In this document: positions 1 through 5,080 of the stretch, piece by piece
How the letters are laid out: the number at the start of each line of letters is the position of its first letter
How positions within the stretch are numbered: position 1 is the stretch's first letter
Source of the DNA: CAZUSC01 sp964622915
GTDB lineage: Bacteria > Patescibacteriota > Andersenbacteria > UBA10190
NCBI GenBank assembly: GCA_964622915.1
Contig: CAZUSC010000025.1
Span: 1 to 9,802, forward strand
Length of the DNA stretch: 9,802 nucleotides
Direction: 5' to 3'
The notes under the pieces: model-generated
Told to the model about the DNA's origin: nothing
Seen by the model: only the letters and a program-made list of their open reading frames with translations
Database searches by the model: none
Made by a program: the position numbers and the translations under genes

Positions 1-1
1 A

Positions 2-337
2 GCTCCTGCCATTCGGTTGAAAGGCTCGCTTGAAGAACTGCACAAACTGCTGTATTCCAAAGGGATTCTGAATGTCACCGCCAACGAGGAAGTTGTTGTC
101 GAATTCTCTGGCTTCATACAAGAAATCAAGGAGTCCGAAAATTGGTTTACCCTTAAGTTGACCAATGATTCTAAGAGCCTTACTGCTCTGTGCGATTTCA
201 GAAAAACGCATCGAGCCGTGTTGGAAAAAATTGAACCGGATGCTGTGGTCACAATACGCGGCAAGACATACCTCCGGGCAGTTTTAGAGGACGATGGCGT
301 ACATATGAGGGAGTGCGTTCTGATCACGGAAAACTGA
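2..337 (+). CDS. OB-fold (tRNA_anti-like) protein, 5'-partial
   Basis: This reading frame is open from the first in-frame codon of the window to the TGA at 335-337, so the true start lies upstream. A TTG at 17 could be read as a start, but it has no ribosome binding site and the frame continues unbroken to its left. The visible part is about 111 residues. It has the beta-rich pattern of the tRNA_anti-like OB-fold family: a first strand around VVVEFSGFIQEI, a second around WFTLKLTND, a third around LTALCDF, a helix up to KIEPDA, then VVTIRGK and a last strand with the RECVLI ending. Such domains bind nucleic acid or other ligands, and no specific substrate can be named. No membrane segment is visible in this part. 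The gene ends 66 bases before a strong terminator and converges on rmlB. The family call is recognition by pattern; the function is unknown. Confidence 0.6.
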   Translation, partial: APAIRLKGSLEELHKLLYSKGILNVTANEEVVVEFSGFIQEIKESENWFTLKLTNDSKSLTALCDFRKTHRAVLEKIEPDAVVTIRGKTYLRAVLEDDGVHMRECVLITEN

Positions 338-403
338 ATGGACAAAGCTAGAGCCTGCTTTATCCAGTGGGGCATTGAGGTCTCCCTGTCGGCTCTTTGT
401 TCC

Positions 404-432
404 AGCGCTTGCGGAAAAACAAGCGCTTTTTT
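404..432 (+). terminator. intrinsic terminator after the OB-fold gene
   Basis: A perfect 8-bp stem (AGCGCTTG at 404-411 with CAAGCGCT at 420-427) encloses an 8-base loop and is followed by six T (427-432). The T run exists only in the + direction, so this ends the OB-fold gene transcript five bases before the rmlB stop codon on the other strand. A looser inverted repeat lies just upstream (342-355 with 391-400, bulged), with no function assigned. Confidence 0.85.
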
Positions 433-437
433 CTTGC

Positions 438-1451
438 TTAGTTTTTTGATTGATAAAACTTTTCGGCTTCTTGTTTGAGGGGACGCCACCATTGTTCGTT
501 GTTTTTGTACCACTCTACTGTTTCTTTGAGCCACTCGGAAAATTCGTGTTCCGGTTCCCAGCCTAACTCGTTATTTATCTTGCTCCAATCGATAGCGTAG
601 CGGCGGTCATGTCCAGGGCGGTCTGGCACGAACTTGATCCTGTCTTCGGGCAATTTCATCAGTGTTAGTAGCTTTTTAGCTACATCGAGATTGTTCACGT
701 CTCGTTTCATACCACCAACTATGTAAGTGTCGCCGCTTTTCCCTTTATTTAGAATGACATCAATTGCTCGACAGTGGTCGCGGACGTATAGCCAATCGCG
801 CACGTACTTGCCATCCCCGTAAATTTTTATATCATCGCCGTCCAGCAGGTTAGTAACCATCCTGGGAATGAATTTTTCCGGGTGCTGATAAGGTCCAAAG
901 TTATTCGAGCAATTGGTAATAGTAATCGGCAAATCGTAGGTCGCATGGTAAGCCCGCACTAAATGGTCAGAGGCTGCTTTGGAGGCAGAATAAGGACTGC
1001 GCGGATCATATGGTGTGGATTCCGTAAATTTTTCACCAGAATCTAGCTCAAGATGACCAAAAACCTCATCGGTCGACACATGATGGAAATGTACCGGCTG
1101 TTTACCCTGTGCACGTCGAAGGGCTTCTAACAACACAAAGGTTCCTTTAACATTCGTTTCTACAAAAGCTTCCGGCCCCATGATTGACCGGTCCACATGT
1201 GATTCGGCGGCAAAGTGAACAACTGTGTCTGCTTCCTGAACTAATTGGTCAACCAGTGTTTTATCTAGAATATCGCCTTTGTAGAATTTGTAGTTCGGAT
1301 TTTCCGCAACGTCTTTCAAGTTGGCTGGGTTGCCAGCATACGTTAATGCGTCCAAATTGATAATTTTGTCCTCCGGGTGCTTCTCTAACCAATAACGAAT
1401 GAAATTCGATCCGATAAAGCCGGCTCCCCCCGTAATAAGTAGTTTTGACAT
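438..1451 (-). CDS. rmlB: dTDP-glucose 4,6-dehydratase
   Basis: RmlB converts dTDP-glucose to dTDP-4-keto-6-deoxyglucose in the cytoplasm, an early step towards dTDP-rhamnose and other deoxy-sugars of surface polysaccharide. The 337-residue product has the usual family length. It carries the NAD-binding GGAGFIG glycine motif (residues 8-14), the catalytic STDEVFG motif with Thr127, Asp128 and Glu129, and the YSASK signature with Tyr154 and Lys158. Also visible are the substrate-loop segment NNFGPYQHPEKFIP and WLYVRDH, both typical of extended short-chain dehydrogenases of this type. No other rml genes are in view, so the pathway partners must lie elsewhere. The ATG at 1451 starts directly at the Rossmann strand. 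No Shine-Dalgarno sequence precedes it. It is separated from the upstream small gene by a terminator, so it probably has its own promoter, although no convincing one is visible. An epimerase of the same superfamily is the alternative, but the TDE triad argues for RmlB. Confidence 0.95.
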   Translation of the reverse strand: MSKLLITGGAGFIGSNFIRYWLEKHPEDKIINLDALTYAGNPANLKDVAENPNYKFYKGDILDKTLVDQLVQEADTVVHFAAESHVDRSIMGPEAFVETNVKGTFVLLEALRRAQGKQPVHFHHVSTDEVFGHLELDSGEKFTESTPYDPRSPYSASKAASDHLVRAYHATYDLPITITNCSNNFGPYQHPEKFIPRMVTNLLDGDDIKIYGDGKYVRDWLYVRDHCRAIDVILNKGKSGDTYIVGGMKRDVNNLDVAKKLLTLMKLPEDRIKFVPDRPGHDRRYAIDWSKINNELGWEPEHEFSEWLKETVEWYKNNEQWWRPLKQEAEKFYQSKN

Positions 1452-1485
1452 GCTTTTAGGGTGTATGAGAGACAGAAATTAAGCA

Positions 1486-1515
1486 AGAAAAAGCGGCTTC
1501 GCTAAAAGAAGCCGC
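1486..1515 (-). terminator. intrinsic terminator after the small repeat gene
   Basis: Read on the minus strand, GCGGCTTC pairs perfectly with GAAGCCGC (1508-1515 with 1493-1500) around a 7-base loop, followed by TTTTTCTT. The hairpin starts eight bases after the stop codon of the 63-aa gene and ends that transcript before rmlB, which separates rmlB from the upstream gene pair. Confidence 0.85.
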
Positions 1516-1522
1516 GCCTTGA

Positions 1523-1714
1523 TCACAGTTTTTTCGGCCGTACCCGCTGAAAAATTTCTGGATCACCGACAGTATCAGTCACTCCCTCAGAAGGCAAGTC
1601 CTGTACACGGAGCTGCGCTGGCCGTACCCGGTGAAAAATTTCTGGATCACCGACAGTATCGATTTCAGGAATATAGGGCTGACAGAATAACCATCGGAAG
1701 AACTGGCGAATCAT
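1523..1714 (-). CDS. 63-aa protein with an internal 28-residue duplication
   Basis: I do not recognise the family. Three signals make this a real gene. AGGAG lies six bases before the ATG (SD at 1721-1725), the ORF follows the DUF6941-like gene by 24 bases, and a strong terminator starts eight bases after its TGA. The first 18 residues (MIRQFFRWLFCQPYIPEI) are aromatic-rich and basic. They are followed by a unit starting DTVGDPEIFHRVRP, a 14-residue linker, then a second copy of the 14-mer with one change (Gln for His) and the tail KKL. The unit period is exactly 28 codons, and the underlying DNA copies differ at one of 41 bases, so the duplication looks recent or is being homogenised. No transmembrane helix, cysteine pair or catalytic motif is evident. 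Co-transcription with the upstream gene suggests a linked role, but none can be assigned. Confidence 0.65.
   Translation of the reverse strand: MIRQFFRWLFCQPYIPEIDTVGDPEIFHRVRPAQLRVQDLPSEGVTDTVGDPEIFQRVRPKKL
1536..1660. repeat. 41-bp direct repeat, two copies at 84-bp period
   Basis: Copies at 1536-1576 and 1620-1660 match at 40 of 41 positions; the single difference is C or G at the eleventh base. The period of 84 bp is a multiple of three, and both copies lie in the same frame of the 63-aa gene on the minus strand. The 43 bases between them are unique. Confidence 0.9.
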
Positions 1715-1720
1715 TGGCTT

Positions 1721-1725
1721 CTCCT
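1721..1725 (-). promoter_or_regulatory. Shine-Dalgarno of the 63-aa gene
   Basis: AGGAG lies on the minus strand six bases upstream of the ATG at 1712-1714. It is one of only three clear SD sequences in the window and is the main support for this small gene. Confidence 0.8.
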
Positions 1726-1738
1726 TTTTGGTGATTTT

Positions 1739-2122
1739 TTACCGCAGAAACTGTTGTACTGGGATAACACGCTCGGCTATACTCTGCCTGCCAAGAGAAA
1801 ACGTAAAGCGATATCGAGCAGCCTTGGGGAAGCTGAACTCTGATAACACAGCACGAACAGGTAGCGTCGGCCGATCAGAAAAGTGAAAAGGTACCTGATC
1901 CTCTAAGCACACGCTGCCGGACTCCTCCTCACTGATAGCAAAATTTAGTACGCCGCTCTCTCCTGGGTCCCCCGCTAGCAGCACCCAAACAGTGAATTCG
2001 CGGGCGGGTGTCGGAAAACGAGCAGCACGAATAGTGTTGGCAACACCAAGAAGAGTCAACTTCCTGCTTACTGGATCTTGATAAACATGGTCACACAGCA
2101 ACAACGAGAGTGCAGAAACCAC
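1739..2122 (-). CDS. DUF6941-like protein of unknown function
   Basis: The product is 127 residues from a GTG start at 2122. That start is chosen over an upstream ATG at 2182 because GGAGGT lies six bases before the GTG and the family-typical N-terminus follows directly. The SALSLLLCDHVYQDPVSRKL opening, then LTLLGVANTIRAARFP, a beta-strand FTVWVLLAG, and a late FPKAARYRFTFSL strand match what I know of DUF6941 proteins, small cytoplasmic domains with no established function. No signal peptide or membrane helix is seen; the hydrophobic start is only about eight residues long. The gene stands 130 bases downstream of metG and 24 bases upstream of the 63-aa gene, with which it probably forms a two-gene unit ending at the terminator at 1486-1515. 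The start lies in a small hairpin that covers part of the SD. The family call is from memory of conserved segments. Confidence 0.65.
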   Translation of the reverse strand: MVSALSLLLCDHVYQDPVSRKLTLLGVANTIRAARFPTPAREFTVWVLLAGDPGESGVLNFAISEEESGSVCLEDQVPFHFSDRPTLPVRAVLSEFSFPKAARYRFTFSLGRQSIAERVIPVQQFLR

Positions 2123-2128
2123 GGAAAC

Positions 2129-2134
2129 ACCTCC
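2129..2134 (-). promoter_or_regulatory. Shine-Dalgarno that fixes the GTG start of the DUF6941-like gene
   Basis: GGAGGT lies on the minus strand six bases upstream of the GTG at 2120-2122. The ATG at 2180-2182 has no SD and would add 20 residues unlike the family. Part of the SD and the start codon sit in a 5-bp hairpin (2121-2125 with 2132-2136). Confidence 0.8.
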
Positions 2135-2252
2135 GTTTCGAAAGCAGTTGTTAAAGGACGACCGAACCGGCGAGCGTACCACGGAGATGTCGTTACATCA
2201 ATATCATCTTAATCTGTACTATGCCATGCTTGCGTGCGGCTGCCCAGACTTA

Positions 2253-3695
2253 TTACTTCCGCGCGAAAAGCGGCTCGGCGGGTTTTCTGATCGGTCGAGC
2301 AGTCAGTAGTTTTGTGAGCTTCTCGTGAGTTTCCGGCATAAACGGCGCTAAGTGTTTGTTAACTTCTTCCAGTACCACAAATACAATGGCTAAAGTTTTC
2401 TTAACCTCGGCATCTTTTCCTTGCTTTGCCCGCTCCCAGGGTTTGTTCTCATCAATGAACTCATCGCCTGTACTAATAGTATGCCAAATACTTCCCAGAG
2501 CTTTATCAAACTTTAAGCTATTTATCTGCCCATCAACTTGTTTCAGCCAAACAGATACTTTCTCCGGCAACTGCCCGCGATCCTTTTCCGGATCAAACTC
2601 CGGCCAATACTTTTCAATCATATTCAATGTTCGTGACACAAGATTACCTAATCCATTGGCCAAATCGGCGTTATAACGATCTCTTAGTCGTTCATGGGAA
2701 AAATCACCATCGTTGCCGAATGGAATATCACGCAGCAGGTAATATCGAATAGCATCAAACGGATATTCTTTGGTTAACTCCAAAGGATCAACAGCATTAC
2801 CCAAGCTTTTAGATATTTTCTGTCCATCGACTGTAAAAAAACCGTGAGCAAAAATGTGCTTAGGTAGTGGCAGCCCAGCGGACAACAACATCGCCGGCCA
2901 AATGGCACCGTGGAATTTGATGATGTCTTTGCCAATTAAGTGTAAATCTGCCGGCCACCACTGCCCACTTTTCTCTTCATCTGGATAACCGGTGACTGTT
3001 AAGTAGTTAATAAGAGCATCGAACCACACGTAGACTGCGTGCTGGTTATCCTGCGGCAAACGAATCCCCCACTCCTGGGCTTGGCGGGAAATAGAAATGT
3101 CAGCGATTTCGTTGCCAATGTAATAAAGAATTTTATTCTTTATTGAATCAGGTTGAACAAAAGCGGGCTGCTTGGCGTAATGATCAAGCAGCTGCTGCTT
3201 GTACTTCGTCAGCTTAAAGAAATAGTTCTTCTCTTTAATTTTCTTTGGTTCCGTTTTATGTATGGGACACAAACCACCAACCAAATCATTAGCAGTAATA
3301 AATTCTTCACAGCCAACGCAGTAATAGCCTTCGTAGTCTCCCAGATAGATATCTCCCGCCTCCTCCATCTTAGTGAGCAAGGCGTGCACCGCCGACACGT
3401 GCTTGGGATCAGTTGTGCGTATAAATACGTCATGCGTTAGTCCAAGTTGTTTGAAGACCGTTGCCCACTGCGCCGCCATTTCATCCACGTAGCTTTTAAC
3501 ATCCTGGCCGGCCTTTTCCGCCGCCTCGACATTCTTTTGGGAATTTTCATCCGTTCCCGTAGAAAACAGCACTTTATCGCCTTTAGACCGATGATAGCGG
3601 GCTAGAACATCTGCCGCCACCGTTGAGTATACATGGCCGATGTGCGGCTGGGCATTTATGTAATATATGGGAGTGGTGACAAAGAATTTGGCCAT
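2253..3695 (-). CDS. metG: methionyl-tRNA synthetase
   Basis: MetG charges tRNA-Met, including the initiator, with methionine in the cytoplasm. The 480-residue product is a class I synthetase. The HIGH signature is at residues 18-21 within the conserved TTPIYYINAQPHIGH segment. A zinc knuckle CxxC...CxxH follows (Cys126, Cys129, Cys143, His146), the single-zinc pattern seen in the Thermus enzyme. KISKS at 293-297 is the KMSKS loop. The VYVWFDALINYL segment belongs to the methionine-pocket region. An anticodon-binding helical domain occupies roughly 340-470. The extra C-terminal tRNA-binding (EMAP-like) domain found in many bacterial MetG proteins is absent, which gives the compact form. The ATG at 3695 starts directly on the first Rossmann strand. 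It has no good SD, only GAAGA directly before the ATG. It lies 57 bases after the methyltransferase gene, and a TTGAC-containing repeat in that gap could act as a promoter. Confidence 0.97.
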   Translation of the reverse strand: MAKFFVTTPIYYINAQPHIGHVYSTVAADVLARYHRSKGDKVLFSTGTDENSQKNVEAAEKAGQDVKSYVDEMAAQWATVFKQLGLTHDVFIRTTDPKHVSAVHALLTKMEEAGDIYLGDYEGYYCVGCEEFITANDLVGGLCPIHKTEPKKIKEKNYFFKLTKYKQQLLDHYAKQPAFVQPDSIKNKILYYIGNEIADISISRQAQEWGIRLPQDNQHAVYVWFDALINYLTVTGYPDEEKSGQWWPADLHLIGKDIIKFHGAIWPAMLLSAGLPLPKHIFAHGFFTVDGQKISKSLGNAVDPLELTKEYPFDAIRYYLLRDIPFGNDGDFSHERLRDRYNADLANGLGNLVSRTLNMIEKYWPEFDPEKDRGQLPEKVSVWLKQVDGQINSLKFDKALGSIWHTISTGDEFIDENKPWERAKQGKDAEVKKTLAIVFVVLEEVNKHLAPFMPETHEKLTKLLTARPIRKPAEPLFARK

Positions 3696-3701
3696 TCTTC
3701 A

Positions 3702-3730
3702 AACTTAGAAAGTCAAAGGTCAAAAGTCAA
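3702..3730 (-). promoter_or_regulatory. possible metG promoter within a GTCAAA repeat
   Basis: On the minus strand TTGACT (3725-3730) is followed after 17 bases by TAAGTT (3702-3707), which ends six bases before the metG ATG. The -35 matches five of six consensus positions but the -10 is weak (three of six). If used, the transcript would begin at or near the ATG, in line with the missing SD. Confidence 0.3.
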
Positions 3731-3733
3731 AAA
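3711..3733. repeat. GTCAAA short tandem repeat before metG
   Basis: GTCAAA occurs at 3712, 3719 and 3726 at an exact 7-bp period, with an A-rich filler. Read on the minus strand each unit is TTTGAC, so the tract offers several -35-like boxes. Such degenerate intergenic repeats are common in CPR genomes as I know them. Confidence 0.75.
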
Positions 3734-3752
3734 TACCAGGCAATACCCAAAA

Positions 3753-4331
3753 CTAACTCTGCGCGGACAGTTTTGATTTTTTGTTTTCAGTTTTGATTTT
3801 TGCTTTTTGATTTTGAAGTTCCTGCAAGTCATAAACATAGATCGGGCCGCACTTTTCTGCTCGTACAGTTGTTACTGGTTCAACGTTCTTGAGGGGAAAC
3901 ATGTAAGACAGAAAATATCGGCCGTGTGACATTTCCTGCTGTTCCAGGAATTGCCGGACGCGCGGCATATTGGCCGGCATTAAAAAAGCAAAAACTATCG
4001 TTGCTTGCGGAAATTGCTGCTTATAAAAATTCCGCCAATATATTTTTGTTTTGGGAAGTCGCCAAGTGCGCAAAAAGGCTACCGACCACATTATTGGCGA
4101 TAATTCATACCCCATGGCGGTTGCTCCCCGCTTTCCCGCTTCCTTAACAATACTGCCATCGCCAGCCCCCAAATCTACCAGCACATCCCCGGGGCCTATC
4201 TTTAATTGATCAAAAGCTTGGCGCACAACTTTTAGTCGAGTCGGAGCATATGGTGCGCCAATTTTTCCGGCGTAGGCAGTCGGAATCAATAAAGCCATCA
4301 GCCCTAGCACAGTCCAAAAAAACCAAGTCAT
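3753..4331 (-). CDS. membrane-anchored class I SAM methyltransferase, FAM173-like
   Basis: The 192-residue product begins with a hydrophobic segment (residues 3-20). The PYAPT motif (27-31) follows, then VLVDLGAGDG (50-59), the SAM-binding motif I, and GYELSP about 15 residues later, the acidic end of the second strand. The helix after motif I, the ATIVFAFLMPANM strand and the C-terminal SYMFPLKNVEP segment match the FAM173/ATPSCKMT group of protein lysine methyltransferases and their prokaryotic relatives; the substrate here is unknown. Positive residues (Lys23, Arg32, Lys34) lie only after the hydrophobic segment, so by the positive-inside rule the catalytic domain should be cytoplasmic and anchored by the N-terminus. 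The TAYAG sequence resembles a signal cleavage site, but export of a SAM enzyme is unlikely. The last ~20 residues are Lys/Gln/Ser-rich and encoded by A-rich repeats, probably a non-functional tail. No SD precedes the ATG. Confidence 0.8.
   Translation of the reverse strand: MTWFFWTVLGLMALLIPTAYAGKIGAPYAPTRLKVVRQAFDQLKIGPGDVLVDLGAGDGSIVKEAGKRGATAMGYELSPIMWSVAFLRTWRLPKTKIYWRNFYKQQFPQATIVFAFLMPANMPRVRQFLEQQEMSHGRYFLSYMFPLKNVEPVTTVRAEKCGPIYVYDLQELQNQKAKIKTENKKSKLSAQS
3768..3815. repeat. TTTTGATTTTT degenerate repeat in the methyltransferase 3' end
   Basis: CAGTTTTGATTTTT occurs at 3768 and again at 3788 (20-bp period), with a third, partial TTTTTGATTTTG at 3804-3815. It lies inside the 3' end of the minus-strand methyltransferase gene and encodes its Lys/Gln-rich tail. 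Confidence 0.7.
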
Positions 4332-4343
4332 AATTTGAAACTA

Positions 4344-4386
4344 TCCAAACGATAACAAAGATTCCAAAATTACCAAACCTGTTTGT
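4344..4386 (-). repeat. dispersed ~43-bp repeat, copy A
   Basis: Read on the minus strand this starts ACAAACAGGTTTGGT and ends TTTGTTATCGTTTGGA. It aligns with 8422-8463 on the + strand with about seven differences including one gap. It sits between hsp20 and the methyltransferase, ending 12 bases before the latter's ATG. Its ends also hold a 7-bp inverted pair, ACCAAAC with GTTTGGT (4372-4378 and 4418-4424). Confidence 0.65.
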
Positions 4387-4434
4387 TCAGCTTGGCTCGT
4401 TTTTAAAGTTTGGTAAGTTTGCAGCTTATCTGCT

Positions 4435-5007
4435 CTACGTTGCTTTTACCTTCAATTTTCGTGTAACGGCAGTATTGGCTTTGGGGATGCGGACAGTTAG
4501 GATCCCATTTTTTATTTTGGCTTCAGCCCGATCGGCATCTATTTCTACCGGCAAAATGATGGAGCGAGAAAAAGTACCCCAATAACATTCTTGATAGAAG
4601 TAGTCTTCATGATCGACATCATACTGCTGGCGGCGCTCGCCGCGGATGGTAACCATGTCGTTGGTGATGGACACATCCAGATCGTCCGGCGAAACACCGG
4701 CAATGGTGCTTTGAATAATAATGTTTTCATCATCTTGAAAAACATCAACCGTCAACTGCCCTTCCTGCTCTTGAGTCTCCGGCGCGGTCTTGCCGTTATC
4801 TTCGTCAGAATATTCTTGGTCCATTTCGACATCGGTTTCTTCCATCGCCTCCTCCATGTCCTGCTCGTTGAAATCCGGCTGATACGCTTCTCCTTCCGTT
4901 TGCTTCTCCTTGTCTTCTTTAATACTAGCGACGTCTTCAGGCTGGCTGGGGTTCATGACCCGAGCACCGGTTAAGCGTTCAAAGAAACTGCGTGGTTCCT
5001 GCGGCAT
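4435..5007 (-). CDS. Hsp20 / alpha-crystallin family small heat-shock protein
   Basis: Small heat-shock proteins are ATP-independent holdases that keep unfolding proteins soluble in the cytoplasm. The 190-residue product has an unusually long N-terminal region. Residues 27-83 are strongly acidic (many Glu and Asp) and probably disordered, while typical bacterial Hsp20 proteins are about 140-150 residues. The alpha-crystallin domain spans about 84-176. It starts at QLTVDVFQDDENIIIQ, passes AGVSPDDLDVSI and MVTIRGER, has the FSRSIILP strand, and ends with the signature AKIKNGILTVRIPK (an A-x-x-x-N-G-x-L type motif). The C-terminal tail has LKV near the end, a candidate for the I/L-x-I/V oligomerisation motif. 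It lies 73 bases downstream of valS. No CIRCE or SD element is seen. An extended -10-like TGTTATAGT lies in the gap (minus strand, about 5047-5055) and could drive it separately. Confidence 0.93.
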   Translation of the reverse strand: MPQEPRSFFERLTGARVMNPSQPEDVASIKEDKEKQTEGEAYQPDFNEQDMEEAMEETDVEMDQEYSDEDNGKTAPETQEQEGQLTVDVFQDDENIIIQSTIAGVSPDDLDVSITNDMVTIRGERRQQYDVDHEDYFYQECYWGTFSRSIILPVEIDADRAEAKIKNGILTVRIPKANTAVTRKLKVKAT

Positions 5008-5080
5008 ATTTTGATTTTATGATAATACTTTTTACCTGTGAATACTATAACAAAAAAATAGTGCTCTGTCTGCCCGTCTT

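Noticed and set aside
17..19. TTG start codon for the first gene
   Set aside because: The frame is open to the left window edge and there is no SD, so the gene is more likely 5'-partial.
338..403. tRNA-like or small RNA fold before the first terminator
   Set aside because: A bulged stem (342-355 with 391-400) exists, but there is no T-arm consensus or cloverleaf; it is probably just 3' UTR.
1536..1660. CRISPR-like repeat and spacer
   Set aside because: There are only two copies, the spacing keeps the reading frame, and the repeats are coding within an SD-led gene.
2123..2182. Extending the DUF6941-like gene to an ATG at 2182
   Set aside because: That ATG has no SD, while GGAGGT sits correctly before the GTG at 2122 and the family-like sequence starts there.
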